Assembly: GCF_943908415.1 (NCBI RefSeq)
Contig: NZ_CALTSY010000006.1
Location: forward strand, 16,186 to 80,185
Direction of reading: 5' to 3'
Length of the DNA stretch: 64,000 bases
Source of the DNA: an uncultured Anaerococcus sp.
Lineage (GTDB): Bacteria > Bacillota > Clostridia > Tissierellales > Peptoniphilaceae
The notes under the pieces are model-generated. The model saw nothing but the letters and a program-made list of their open reading frames with translations. It made no database searches and was not told the DNA's origin. Shown here in pieces: positions 27,954-36,231 of this stretch (position 1 is its first letter; each line of letters starts with the position of its first letter). Both the position numbers and the translations under genes were made by a program.

Positions 27954-28745
27954 TTACTTCCCTCCCTTGTATATACTATAAATTATTTCTTCCATAGCTA
28001 AATCATAGTTAATATTATTTTTAAAGCCAATTTTTATAGTATATAGCAAGTTGATTATCTCTTCTATCTTATCAAAAGATAGGTTTTCTAATTTCTTTAT
28101 ATTAAGGTTTACATCTTCTGTAAGAGATGATTTCCCATATTTGTAATTAATAACTTCTTGAAAAATATCCATATAAGCATCTATAATTCTAGATTTATTA
28201 TCATTCTTATAGCTTTCAAAAAAACTTTTATTTTGATAATAGTATCCTATATTACCCTTATATACCTCCGCTATTATCTCACTTAGTTTATCATAATCTA
28301 CATTATTATCCTTTTTCCCAGAATTAAGGCTAATAATTTGACACCTAGACCTAATTGTAGGCAGTAGCAAATTACTATTGGTGGTTGTAAAAATCACCAT
28401 ATTGTAGTCTTTAAGCTCTTCTATAGTCTTAAGAATAGCATTAGAACCCTCTTTTCTCATATTATGAGCATTATGGATTATATAAATCTTTATAAGATTA
28501 TTTTGTGGCATTAGAGCTATATCTTTTAACATAGACCTTATAGTTTCTATATCAATAACTTCATTTTGCTTATCAATTATATATAAATCTGGATTTAAAT
28601 TATCTTCTATGTAAATGCCCCTATCTTCAAAAACTTTTCTTGCAAAGTTCTTAGAATACTCTAGGGTAAAATCTTCATTTGCCGATTCAAAGATATAGGC
28701 ATGAGATAATAAATTATGTTTAATTTGATAATCTAATTCCATCAT
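27954..28745 (-). CDS. holB: DNA polymerase III delta prime subunit
   Basis: 263-residue clamp-loader subunit. The N-terminal AAA+-like fold includes HAYIFESANEDFT, IIHNAHNMRKEGSNAILKTIEE and the SRC-type arginine finger region in LPTIRSRCQII. A canonical Walker A is absent, as is usual for delta prime. Length is short (usually about 320), mostly in the C-terminal domain. The ATG at 28745 overlaps the darA stop (ATGA), so it is coupled, with no SD of its own. Confidence 0.9.
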   Translation of the reverse strand: MMELDYQIKHNLLSHAYIFESANEDFTLEYSKNFARKVFEDRGIYIEDNLNPDLYIIDKQNEVIDIETIRSMLKDIALMPQNNLIKIYIIHNAHNMRKEGSNAILKTIEELKDYNMVIFTTTNSNLLLPTIRSRCQIISLNSGKKDNNVDYDKLSEIIAEVYKGNIGYYYQNKSFFESYKNDNKSRIIDAYMDIFQEVINYKYGKSSLTEDVNLNIKKLENLSFDKIEEIINLLYTIKIGFKNNINYDLAMEEIIYSIYKGGK

Positions 28746-29071
28746 AATCTGATATACTGATCAACATCGAGGATAAATATAGTAGCTCCTCCAACAGTTA
28801 TATCCACTGGTACTGTATTTGTCAAAAGTGATGATTCTGCTGATGGATTTATAATTGTAGTTGTAGTATTCCTTCTTTTACAATTTGATTCAATTATATC
28901 TAAGACCTGATCAAGTTGTTCTTCTTCTACACCGATTAAGAGTGTAGTATTTCCTTTTTTCAAAAATCCGCCTGTTGTAGATAATCTTGTTACCCTGTAA
29001 CCATTTTCTGTTAATGCGTCCATTAAGAAATTTACGTCTGCATCTTGTACAATCGATATTAAAAGCTTCAT
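28742..29071 (-). CDS. darA: Cyclic-di-AMP receptor PII-like protein DarA/PstA (YaaQ)
   Basis: 109-residue PII-like trimeric protein that binds cyclic-di-AMP. Characteristic segments are MKLLISIVQDADV, RLSTTGGFLKKGNTTLLIGVE and the C-terminal VGGATIFILDVDQY. Its position between tmk and holB is the same as yaaQ in Bacillus. The downstream target of DarA is not firmly known. GGAGGA precedes the ATG. Confidence 0.95.
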   Translation of the reverse strand: MKLLISIVQDADVNFLMDALTENGYRVTRLSTTGGFLKKGNTTLLIGVEEEQLDQVLDIIESNCKRRNTTTTIINPSAESSLLTNTVPVDITVGGATIFILDVDQYIRL

Positions 29072-29072
29072 A

Positions 29073-29696
29073 TTAATCCTCCAATAAATTTTCTATCAGC
29101 TCTAATACATTTTCACTTACTTGTTCAATAGATAAGCTAGCATCTACTTCTTTAATATCATCCTTGTAGGTTTTAGCCAAATCTAAGTAAGCATCAAATA
29201 TTTTTTTATGAAAGTCAAAGTCTTCACTTTCTAGTCTATCAGCTGTAAAATTAGCTCTTTTCCTTATAAGGGCAGTTTTATAATCTATATTAAAAAATAT
29301 AGTTAGATCTGGCTTAAGACCTCCTGTTGCAAAATCGTTTATTTTCTTGACTTCGGTAACTCCTAAGCCTCTGCCAACACCTTGATAGAGTAAAGAACTT
29401 AAAACAAATCTATCGCAAAAGACGATTTTTCCAGATTCCAAAGCCGGTTTGATTTTTTCTTCTACCAGTTGAGCACGACTAGCTGCAAATAAAAGACATT
29501 CCGTTTTAGAATCCATTTCATTATTTTCCTTATCAATGATGATTTCTCTAATTTTTTCACTAATAGATGTCCCACCCGGCTCTCTTACTAGCATTATAGG
29601 ATATCCTAAATCCTCTATTCTTTCATTTATTTTTTCTAAGATAGTAGTTTTACCAGACCCATCTGGTCCTTCAAAAACAATTAATTTTCCATTCAT
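29073..29696 (-). CDS. tmk: Thymidylate kinase
   Basis: 207-residue dTMP kinase with P-loop FEGPDGSGKTT at residues 8-18, DR(x) motif FCDRFVLSSLLYQGVGRG and the lid region. It feeds dTTP synthesis and heads the tmk-darA-holB-ricT operon. The ATG at 29696 is fixed by homology, because MNGKLIVFEGPDGSGKTT is the usual N-terminus. No SD is present. A TATAAT hexamer ends 6 nt before the ATG, which implies a leaderless mRNA. Confidence 0.96.
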   Translation of the reverse strand: MNGKLIVFEGPDGSGKTTILEKINERIEDLGYPIMLVREPGGTSISEKIREIIIDKENNEMDSKTECLLFAASRAQLVEEKIKPALESGKIVFCDRFVLSSLLYQGVGRGLGVTEVKKINDFATGGLKPDLTIFFNIDYKTALIRKRANFTADRLESEDFDFHKKIFDAYLDLAKTYKDDIKEVDASLSIEQVSENVLELIENLLED

Positions 29697-29702
29697 AAGT
29701 AT

Positions 29703-29732
29703 ATTATAGCAAATGATAGCAATTTATTGCAA
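29703..29732 (-). promoter_or_regulatory. Promoter of tmk-darA-holB-ricT (leaderless start)
   Basis: -10 TATAAT (29703-29708) and -35 TTGCAA (29727-29732) with an 18-bp spacer, immediately after the rplY terminator. Only 6 bp (ATACTT) separate the -10 from the tmk ATG, so transcription would begin at or next to the start codon. Confidence 0.65.
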
Positions 29733-29736
29733 TAAA

Positions 29737-29754
29737 AAAGACCCTAAGGCCTTT
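29737..29754 (-). terminator. Terminator of rplY
   Basis: AAAGGCC/GGTCTTT stem (one G-U) with a 4-nt loop, followed on the minus strand by TTTATTG. It lies just after the rplY stop. Confidence 0.75.
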
Positions 29755-29760
29755 AATTTT

Positions 29761-30423
29761 TTATGCATCAGCTTCTTCGTCTGCGCTAGATTCTTCTGTT
29801 TCATCAACAGTAGGTACATCAGCTGCATCAGATTCTTCTGTTTCTTCATCTTCTGGGATGATTTCTTCAGTAGCTTCTTGTAATGAGCATACAAGTTCAT
29901 CTTCATCAGCAAGTACTATGATATTATCATCTTTAAAGATATCTAAGTCTGCTACTGTTCTGTTATCACCAATTTCAAATTCTGTGATATCAACATCAGC
30001 TGTTTGTGGAATGTATTTTGGTAAACATTCTACGTCAATAACATCTAAGTTTTGAACAAGAACTGCATTATCAATCTTGATATTTTCACGTCCAATAAGG
30101 TTAATAGGTACATTAACTCTGATTGTTTCGTTTTGATTGATTGCTTGGAAATCCACATGTAAATATTGATTTTTATATGGATGCATTTGGTAATCTTTAA
30201 TTAATACATCTTTCTTATCTCCATCAATATCTAAAGTAATTATTGTTGATGTTCCAGCTTGTCTTAGGATTTTATCAAACTCTCTTGTTGTAAATTGTAC
30301 ATTAATATTGTCTTCTGCTTTAGCATAAATAACGCCTGGAATTAACTCTTCTTGTCTTAATTTATTTACTTTGTTTTTTCCAGTGGCTTCACGTTTATTT
30401 GCATTTAAAAGTAAGTCTGCCAT
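29761..30423 (-). CDS. rplY: 50S ribosomal protein L25 / general stress protein Ctc
   Basis: 220-residue long-form L25 (Ctc/TL5 type) that binds 5S rRNA. The N-terminal L25 domain (1-90) contains REATGKNKVNKLRQEELIPGVIY, and the C-terminal beta domain follows (about 95-185). An acidic, Glu/Asp-rich tail (190-220) ends the protein. AGGAGGGA precedes the ATG. The promoter is TTGTAA-N17-TATAAT (30453-30481). Confidence 0.94.
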   Translation of the reverse strand: MADLLLNANKREATGKNKVNKLRQEELIPGVIYAKAEDNINVQFTTREFDKILRQAGTSTIITLDIDGDKKDVLIKDYQMHPYKNQYLHVDFQAINQNETIRVNVPINLIGRENIKIDNAVLVQNLDVIDVECLPKYIPQTADVDITEFEIGDNRTVADLDIFKDDNIIVLADEDELVCSLQEATEEIIPEDEETEESDAADVPTVDETEESSADEEADA

Positions 30424-30452
30424 ATTCCCTCCTTATATATTCATACTGACTA

Positions 30453-30481
30453 ATTATACCCTATAAATCCATCCTTTACAA
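30453..30481 (-). promoter_or_regulatory. Promoter of rplY
   Basis: -35 TTGTAA (30476-30481), 17-bp spacer, -10 TATAAT (30453-30458), 30 bp upstream of the rplY start. Confidence 0.65.
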
Positions 30482-30516
30482 TGGATTGTTTTTATAATAT
30501 GATATTAATTAGATTT

Positions 30517-30528
30517 AGATTATAATCT
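30517..30528 (+). promoter_or_regulatory. Palindrome over the tpx -10 region
   Basis: AGATTATAATCT is a perfect 12-bp palindrome that contains TATAAT (30521-30526), the likely tpx -10. It lies 22 bp upstream of the tpx ATG. It could be an operator for a peroxide or metal regulator of the Fur/PerR type (inference from shape and gene only). Confidence 0.35.
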
Positions 30529-30549
30529 CTAGTAAATAAAGGAGAATTT

Positions 30550-31062
30550 ATGAGCCAAAGAGAAGTAAAAATGGGAAAAATGTCACTTTCAGTCGATGGT
30601 AAAAAGCTTGAACTAGGAGATAAGGCATCAAACTTTAAGGCTACTAATTTAGACTTAACCGACTATGATTTTTATAAAGAGGAGAATGGAAAAGTAAAAA
30701 TAATATCAGCTCTTCCATCTGTTGATACATCTGTGTGCGAATTACAAACTTACCTATTAACTAAAGAAGAAAAGGATTTACCAGAAGATTTAGTTGTAGT
30801 TACAGTTTCAAATGACTTGCCCTTTGCTCAAAGTCGTTTTAAAGAAGATAAGGAAATAGAAAAAATCAAATTTGTTTCAGATTATATATATCATGAATTT
30901 GGTAAATCCTATTCAGTTTTAATAAATGAACTAAATTTGATAAATAGATCTATTTTTGTTATAGATAAAGACAATGTTATTAGGCATGTAGAGTATCTTG
31001 ACCAAAATACAGAACTACCAGATATAAAAAAAGCCTTAGAAGTTGCAAAGTCTTTAGTCTAA
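30550..31062 (+). CDS. tpx: Thiol peroxidase (Tpx) lacking the resolving cysteine
   Basis: 170-residue peroxiredoxin of the Tpx subfamily, reducing H2O2 and alkyl peroxides. The peroxidatic Cys63 is in PSVDTSVCELQT. The resolving cysteine of typical Tpx (usually in FAQxRFC) is replaced by Lys in LPFAQSRFKED, and Cys63 is the only cysteine in the protein. It must therefore act as a one-Cys enzyme with an external thiol partner. AAAGGAG precedes the ATG. A 19-bp bidirectional terminator follows. Confidence 0.93.
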   Translation: MSQREVKMGKMSLSVDGKKLELGDKASNFKATNLDLTDYDFYKEENGKVKIISALPSVDTSVCELQTYLLTKEEKDLPEDLVVVTVSNDLPFAQSRFKEDKEIEKIKFVSDYIYHEFGKSYSVLINELNLINRSIFVIDKDNVIRHVEYLDQNTELPDIKKALEVAKSLV

Positions 31063-31109
31063 AAAATATACCTCATCAGAATATTTATTACTGATGAGGT
31101 ATATTTTTT
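31061..31109. terminator. Bidirectional terminator between tpx and femX
   Basis: A 19-bp perfect stem (31061-31079 and 31091-31109) with an 11-nt loop. It starts with six A and ends with six T, so it works on both strands. It overlaps the femX stop codon by 2 bp. Confidence 0.93.
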
Positions 31110-32094
31110 ATTTTATAAATTCATCATATTTTTCTCTATCATATATGACATCTAGTTCACCAATGAAGTTTGTATATTTATCTGGATAGCAGAATCCTTC
31201 TTTAAACCTATAGAGTCCATCTTTGGAATCAAGTGAGAATGTACCTCCAAAGTCAAAGTAGTCATAACCATTATCTCTGCACCACTTTATTTCTTCCCAA
31301 ATCATATTAAAGTTAGGCATCTTATTTCGCATTTCGTTGGAACTTGCAGCATAAAGGTAGTACACTTTATTATTATATGGAATTAATATAGAAGCTGAAA
31401 GTGCTTTATCTTCAAAGTATGAAGTGAAAATTACCCCATCCATATTATCTATAAGTCTCTTAAAATATTCCTTTGGTCTATGGCCTATTTCTTGTCTTTC
31501 AGCCATTATTTTAGTTAATTCATAGAAAGTATCTAAGCTTTTATCATTAGTCTCCTGAATAGTTCTTATATCGTTTCTGTATGATTTTCTTATATTTCTA
31601 CGAGTTGATGAAGAGAAGCTTTCAAATAACTCATCCTCACTCATACCAGTCACAGGTAAAATCATATTATACCTTGGTTGTGTAAAAGAATGTGGATCTG
31701 TACCAAAAGTTCTTACTTCATAATTGCGCTTTTGATATTCATAAATGGCTTTTTCATCAAATTCCACTTCTGGATCCATCCTTAATAAAAAAGCATCATA
31801 TTTATCTTTAAGTACTTCTGCTTCTTTTATTAAAGAATCAACTAAGTCATAATTCCTAAAATCACAAACAGGTCCTCTAGGAGCATAAAGGAAATACTTT
31901 CCATTAGGATTTTTAATTCCTATAACACTCATTGCTGCAATTATTTGTTTATTTTCTTCTATATAAATATAATCGCTAGTCCAATTCTCCTTAACTTTAG
32001 ACCATTTCATATCTTGCATAGGCCTACCATATGAGGAGTTTCTTACAAATTCATTATATCTTTCTAAATCTTCGTTACTTTTAGCTATTGGCAT
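31108..32094 (-). CDS. FemX/FemAB-type peptidoglycan interpeptide-bridge aminoacyltransferase
   Basis: 328-residue GNAT-fold protein of the FemABX family, which transfers amino acids from aminoacyl-tRNA to lipid II. Motifs include SYGRPMQDMKWSKVKENW at the N-terminus, SSSTRRNIRKSYRN, YYLYAASSNEMRNKMPNFNMIWEEIKW and FDFGGTFSLDSKDGLYRFKEGF. The coiled-coil arm of FemA is absent, closer to FemX or BacA-type members. GGGAGAGG precedes the ATG. The amino acid it adds is unknown. Confidence 0.93.
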   Translation of the reverse strand: MPIAKSNEDLERYNEFVRNSSYGRPMQDMKWSKVKENWTSDYIYIEENKQIIAAMSVIGIKNPNGKYFLYAPRGPVCDFRNYDLVDSLIKEAEVLKDKYDAFLLRMDPEVEFDEKAIYEYQKRNYEVRTFGTDPHSFTQPRYNMILPVTGMSEDELFESFSSSTRRNIRKSYRNDIRTIQETNDKSLDTFYELTKIMAERQEIGHRPKEYFKRLIDNMDGVIFTSYFEDKALSASILIPYNNKVYYLYAASSNEMRNKMPNFNMIWEEIKWCRDNGYDYFDFGGTFSLDSKDGLYRFKEGFCYPDKYTNFIGELDVIYDREKYDEFIK

Positions 32095-32103
32095 TGCCTC
32101 TCC

Positions 32104-32889
32104 CTAATCTATCAAACTTTGAAGTAGGGTCAAAGTAGTAATTGCCCCTATTCCATTCTTACTAGTTAGAACTTTAATATCTAAATCTTCTAAGTCCATA
32201 TAATCAACGTCACCTTCTATCTTACCATTTACTAAAGAAGTTCCAACATCTATTATAGTTTGCCCATCTTTAAAATAGCTTCTATCATAAAATTTTGCTC
32301 TGCCAACTGCAGTTATAAATATATCTGCATTATTTATATGCCATTTTGGATTCTTAGTCTTGCTGTTTAATACAGTTACTGTAGCTCCTTTATTAATTAG
32401 ATAATTTGATAAGGGTAAGCCTATAAGATTTGTTCTATTAGCAATAACTATATTGGCTCCTTCAATCTCTTCATTTTCTTCTAAGAATTTAACTACTGCT
32501 TTAGGTGTAGCTGGTAGATAATTAAGCTCACCATTCATTACATAGCCCATAGATTTATATGTAAATCCATCTATATCTTTAAGCATTATATTTTCTCTTA
32601 AGTAAGCTAAGTCATCGTAGTTTCCAAAAGGTAATAATAAAATAAAACCGTCATTTTTATTAAAACTATTTATGTATGCTAGGATTTCTTCTTTAGTATT
32701 TCTTAAATTAAATTCTTTATATACAAATTTTATATCAAATTCATCACAGCGCTTTACTATATAGTTCTTATAAGCAAGCTCTTCCTCAGAAGCTTGCATA
32801 GCTAGTATATGTAAATGATTATCTATAGAAGACTTTTTTAGACTATTTAGTAAGCTATTTTTTATATCATTAGTGTTTAGTATTTTCAT
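32104..32889 (-). CDS. folD: FolD-like methylenetetrahydrofolate dehydrogenase/cyclohydrolase, divergent
   Basis: 261-residue FolD-family protein, shorter than the usual 280-300. The KDIDGF motif (catalytic Asp107) and a Rossmann segment NIVIANRTNLIGLPLSNYL are present. By eye alignment, Tyr40 matches the conserved tyrosine, but the catalytic lysine four residues on is Ile44, the VQLPLP glutamine is Leu85 (ILLLPFG), and PGGVGPMT has become KNGIGAITT. Cyclohydrolase activity may be lost while dehydrogenase is kept; function needs testing. It is 15 bp after thyX, another folate gene. AAAGGT precedes the ATG. Confidence 0.82.
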   Translation of the reverse strand: MKILNTNDIKNSLLNSLKKSSIDNHLHILAMQASEEELAYKNYIVKRCDEFDIKFVYKEFNLRNTKEEILAYINSFNKNDGFILLLPFGNYDDLAYLRENIMLKDIDGFTYKSMGYVMNGELNYLPATPKAVVKFLEENEEIEGANIVIANRTNLIGLPLSNYLINKGATVTVLNSKTKNPKWHINNADIFITAVGRAKFYDRSYFKDGQTIIDVGTSLVNGKIEGDVDYMDLEDLDIKVLTSKNGIGAITTLTLLQSLID

Positions 32890-32904
32890 AGTTTACCTTT
32901 TAAA

Positions 32905-33663
32905 TTATAAGTTTTTATATAATTCTCTAACTTCATTTATTTTTCCACAAGACATCTTCCCTTCTGGACAAGGACCATTTAGACAGCTGGGACCTGCATT
33001 TTTAAATATAGTTGGATAGATATCCTTACATATCTTAACCATTTCTAAAGCCATATCCCTTATTTCCCACTGAGCTCTATTGCAACATCTTAATGAGAAA
33101 AAGTGTAATAGTGATCTAGTATTCATTGTAAATACTATCTTAGTTTCACATGCATTAGGAAATACATATCTAGCATCTTCAATAGCTAGTTTCTCTGCTT
33201 TTCTTTTAGCTTCTCTTTCATCTACTCCATCATTTATAAAGTCATTATAATGCCTTTCATATAATAAGTCAGTAAGTTCTATATAAGATTTTTGATCATC
33301 TTGCATTGTCTTAATAAAAATTTCGCTTGCTTTATTATTACTTTTTATTGATGGAGGAATGATGTATTCGAAATTATCTATTCTTACATAACGTTGAGAT
33401 TGTTGAGAGTATGATGCTAACCTATGTCTTACAAGTTGGTGGGTTAATGTTCGTGATACACCTTCTACTGCAAAAGTAAAACTAGCATGTTCTAAGGGAG
33501 ATTCATGACCTAAATCACTTAACATATTAATATATCTCTCACATGATTCTTTGCTTAGATTTTCTTCTATATCACTAACTCCTACTGGTGAATAGCATAA
33601 CTTACCAGCACTGGCAATAGTTTGCTCTGCATTTGGAGTATAGCTTATCAATTTGATATTCAT
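32905..33663 (-). CDS. thyX: Flavin-dependent thymidylate synthase ThyX
   Basis: 252-residue ThyX that makes dTMP from dUMP with methylene-THF and FAD. The ThyX motif RHRX7S is present as [11 protein letters not shown], followed by QRYV. It ends with a Cys-rich segment ([18 protein letters not shown]), an unusual but recurrent tail in this lineage. The ATG at 33663 is preferred over 33681 because AAAGGA stands 9 nt upstream. It lies next to folD, whose product regenerates its cofactor. Confidence 0.96.
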   Translation of the reverse strand: MNIKLISYTPNAEQTIASAGKLCYSPVGVSDIEENLSKESCERYINMLSDLGHESPLEHASFTFAVEGVSRTLTHQLVRHRLASYSQQSQRYVRIDNFEYIIPPSIKSNNKASEIFIKTMQDDQKSYIELTDLLYERHYNDFINDGVDEREAKRKAEKLAIEDARYVFPNACETKIVFTMNTRSLLHFFSLRCCNRAQWEIRDMALEMVKICKDIYPTIFKNAGPSCLNGPCPEGKMSCGKINEVRELYKNL

Positions 33664-33782
33664 TATAAAAATTCCTTTCAAAGTTAATATAATAGTAACT
33701 TTATTAATTATACTTTTAAAAGCATCTAATCTTAATAATAATTTATACTATTTATCTTTAATCAATAAATTGGCATCAAAAA

Positions 33783-33798
33783 AAGCCCGTAAGGGCTT
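33783..33798 (-). terminator. Terminator of the NlpC/P60 gene
   Basis: AAGCCC/GGGCTT stem with a 4-nt loop, followed by a run of T on the minus strand (33777-33784). Confidence 0.8.
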
Positions 33799-33811
33799 AA
33801 ATTAAAATTAA

Positions 33812-35611
33812 TTAGAAAATTCTTCTAGCTCCACTAAATACTTTTTGATAATAACTACTATATACATTATCATATTTTACACCAGATTTTGGTGTGGATG
33901 CATGGATGAATGTACCATCTGAATTTACTACTATTCCTACATGGTCAAGTGATCCTCTATTTGAGAAGAATACTAAGTCTCCTGGTTGTAAACTATTAAT
34001 ATTTACTACATATCCGGAACCATATTGTGCTCCAGATGAGTGTGGTAGATTAACACCTAATTGTTGGTAAACATATTTAACAAGACCTGAGCAATCAAAT
34101 CCTACTGAAGGGTTGCTAGCTCCCCATACATATGGGCTTCCTACAAATCCACTTGCTATATTTGCAGCTTGTTGACCATTTGCATTTGATGCTGGCGCTG
34201 CTTGATGTTCTTCAGCTACGATTTCTTGTTCTTCAACTACTTCTTCTGTTTCCTGTTGATTTTGTTGTTGGTTTTGATTGTTTTCTTCTTTAGAAGATTG
34301 TTCTGCAGCTACTTCTGTAGTTGACATGTAGGCAGATGAAGCATAGGCAGTTTTTCCATTATAATCAAATTTAACCCATCCGTTTAAGATTTCTCCACTA
34401 ACCTTAGTACCTTTAGTTAAAGCACCTAAAATCTTACCATCTTGAGCTTTTTCTCTTACATTTAAAGCTGCAGTATTATATACCCAGCCTGTGAAAGCTT
34501 GGCCTTTTTCTTCTGTAGAAGCTTGAGCTTGCTGATTTTGAATTTGTGATTCTTTAGCTTTTTTTGCAGCGGCTTCGGCTTCTTCTTTAGCCTTTTGAGC
34601 CTCTTCAGCTTCTTTAGCCTTTCTTGCCTCTTCTGCTTCTCTAGTTTTTTTAGCTTCTTCTTCAGCTTTTATTCTTGCATTTTCTTCTTCTATAGCTTTT
34701 TGTTTTTCTTTTATAGAGTCAACTAAAGATTGAGGATATTGATCTGAAAGATAAGAAAGTTTTAGATAACCCTCTTTAGTATGTAACCATTCTCCTTCAA
34801 CTTCTCCTGTTATTTCTTCTCCAGCTACAAGAGCTCTTATAACATTTGAATTATCATCCATAGACTTTGTATTTCTAAGATTTAAAGCTTCTACATTAAC
34901 AAACATTCTAGCTTCTGTAGGAGTAGCTTCTTCTTTATCTTCATCTGATTCGATATTTTCACTATTGCTATCTAAATAGTTAACTGCATTCGCATCAGTA
35001 AGTTCGGAATCTTCTTCACTTTCTGATTCTTCTTTATCAGCATCTAAATTTTGATTATCATAAGCTATTACTTGATCATCTTCTGTTTCTTGATCCTTAG
35101 CTTCTAATTCATAATCTTGTTCATCCGCATTAGCTTCTTCACTATTTTCATCTATATTGTCAACTTCTGTATCATCATAAGCTACTACATCTATTTCTTT
35201 ATCATCAGCTTTTGATTCTTCATTTGTATTATCATCATTAACTTCTTCAACTTCTTCGCTTGCGTCTAGGTGATCATCTTTTTGCTCAGAAGTAGCATCT
35301 TTTTTAATATCAATACTAGTAGCCACAATTTCTTTAGCTTTTTGCTCAACTTTTGCTATATCTTCTTGTGTTTGTTTAGTATTTTGAACTTTTCTAGTTT
35401 CATTAGCAATAGCTGTATTTTTTAAGTCATTAGTATAGTCTGACTTAACCAAAGAGTAATAGTCATAAGATCTATCTTGATAATCTGGTTGTATCATAGA
35501 GTTGGTATTTTTATCAGCTTCTAAATTATTTATTGTTGAAGCATAAGCTGTAGCTCCTGCTGTAACTGCAGCAACTACTGATAAGGCTGCACCAATCTTT
35601 TTTTTATTCAT
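33812..35611 (-). CDS. Secreted NlpC/P60 peptidoglycan endopeptidase with two SH3 domains
   Basis: 599-residue wall hydrolase. A signal peptide ends near residue 25 (ATAYA). A long acidic, Glu/Asp-rich segment (about 90-225) follows, then SH3b domain 1 (about 230-285), a Lys/Glu/Ala coiled-coil region (about 290-355), SH3b domain 2 (about 370-425), a Gln/Glu linker, and the C-terminal NlpC/P60 domain (about 480-599). The domain has catalytic Cys in FDCSGLVKYVYQ, His in LDHVGIVV and a second His in FIHAS. It cleaves stem peptides, probably D-Glu to meso-DAP or Lys linkages. The WalR-like promoter upstream fits an essential-type hydrolase. Confidence 0.95.
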   Translation of the reverse strand: MNKKKIGAALSVVAAVTAGATAYASTINNLEADKNTNSMIQPDYQDRSYDYYSLVKSDYTNDLKNTAIANETRKVQNTKQTQEDIAKVEQKAKEIVATSIDIKKDATSEQKDDHLDASEEVEEVNDDNTNEESKADDKEIDVVAYDDTEVDNIDENSEEANADEQDYELEAKDQETEDDQVIAYDNQNLDADKEESESEEDSELTDANAVNYLDSNSENIESDEDKEEATPTEARMFVNVEALNLRNTKSMDDNSNVIRALVAGEEITGEVEGEWLHTKEGYLKLSYLSDQYPQSLVDSIKEKQKAIEEENARIKAEEEAKKTREAEEARKAKEAEEAQKAKEEAEAAAKKAKESQIQNQQAQASTEEKGQAFTGWVYNTAALNVREKAQDGKILGALTKGTKVSGEILNGWVKFDYNGKTAYASSAYMSTTEVAAEQSSKEENNQNQQQNQQETEEVVEEQEIVAEEHQAAPASNANGQQAANIASGFVGSPYVWGASNPSVGFDCSGLVKYVYQQLGVNLPHSSGAQYGSGYVVNINSLQPGDLVFFSNRGSLDHVGIVVNSDGTFIHASTPKSGVKYDNVYSSYYQKVFSGARRIF

Positions 35612-35670
35612 GGGTTTTATTTTCCTCTCTTTTAATTGTATTAATAAGTTCTGAAATAAAATCTGAGTCT

Positions 35671-35722
35671 ATTTTATACTCTTTTTACAAATATGTCAAT
35701 AATTAGTTACAAAAAAATTACA
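35671..35722 (-). promoter_or_regulatory. Promoter and WalR-like box of the NlpC/P60 gene
   Basis: -35 TTGACA (35694-35699), 17-bp spacer and -10 TAAAAT (35671-35676). Directly upstream, TGTAAT-N5-TGTAAC (35706-35722) fits the WalR consensus TGTWAH-N5-TGTWAH exactly. A further TGTAAA half-site (35684-35689) lies in register 22 bp on. WalR (YycF) controls cell-wall hydrolase genes in Firmicutes, which fits the target. Confidence 0.65.
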
Positions 35723-35832
35723 TTATTTTGTAGTCTTTATATATATTTACTTAAAATTATAGATTTATGCCAATATATATAAAATAATTTACTAATATAA
35801 TGTAATTTTATAAAAAATATGTATATAATCTA

Positions 35833-35846
35833 GTAACATCTGTTAC
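35833..35846. promoter_or_regulatory. GTAACA-N2-TGTTAC palindrome downstream of rnpB
   Basis: GTAACATCTGTTAC, a perfect 6+6 inverted repeat, lies 10 bp beyond the rnpB 3' end. The same form occurs at 47307-47320 upstream of the DUF438 gene. Here it could also act as a weak hairpin ending rnpB transcription. Confidence 0.4.
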
Positions 35847-35856
35847 AAATATGTAA

Positions 35857-36189
35857 GGAGTAAATCTATAAGCCGTGTTCTGTATTAGACAATCATCTAT
35901 CTAGGCTTACCGTCGCCAGTAAGCTCAAGCGAACAACCATTCTGGATCAAAACCGAGCTAGTTTTGTTTGATATCCCTTCGTTCTTGCACCGGATGGGGT
36001 TTACATAGCCTATATGTCACCATATAGCTGGTGAGCTCTTACCTCGCCATTCCAACCTTACCAAAAATTTTGGCGGTATACTTTCTGTTGCACTTGCCTG
36101 AAGATCACTCCTACTTGACGTTATCAAGCATCCTGCTCTGTGGTGCACGGACTTTCCTCGTATTTAACCGCGATTGTCTGATTTACTCC
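35857..36189 (-). ncRNA. rnpB: RNase P RNA
   Basis: Catalytic RNA that trims the 5' leader of tRNA precursors. P1 is formed by GGAGTAAATC (36180-36189) and GATTTACTCC (35857-35866). The conserved GAGGAAAGTCCGTGCACC follows the 5' end (P3/P4 region), ACAGAAAGTA occurs in the middle, and the 3' part has ACAGAACACGGCTTA, the P4 partner. Length of about 333 nt fits bacterial rnpB. It lies between nif3 and the NlpC/P60 gene on the same strand. Confidence 0.95.
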
Positions 36190-36231
36190 ATGCTTTATTT
36201 TACCTTTTATTAATATTTTGTAAAATATATA

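Noticed and set aside
35641..35860. AT-rich repeats (TTACAAATATGT twice) considered as an origin or CRISPR remnant
   Set aside because: Only two 12-bp copies exist, with no spacer regularity; they are explained by WalR half-sites and rnpB flanking sequence.
36031..36213. Plus-strand ORF of 60 residues across rnpB
   Set aside because: The region is RNase P RNA on the minus strand, with conserved structural elements.
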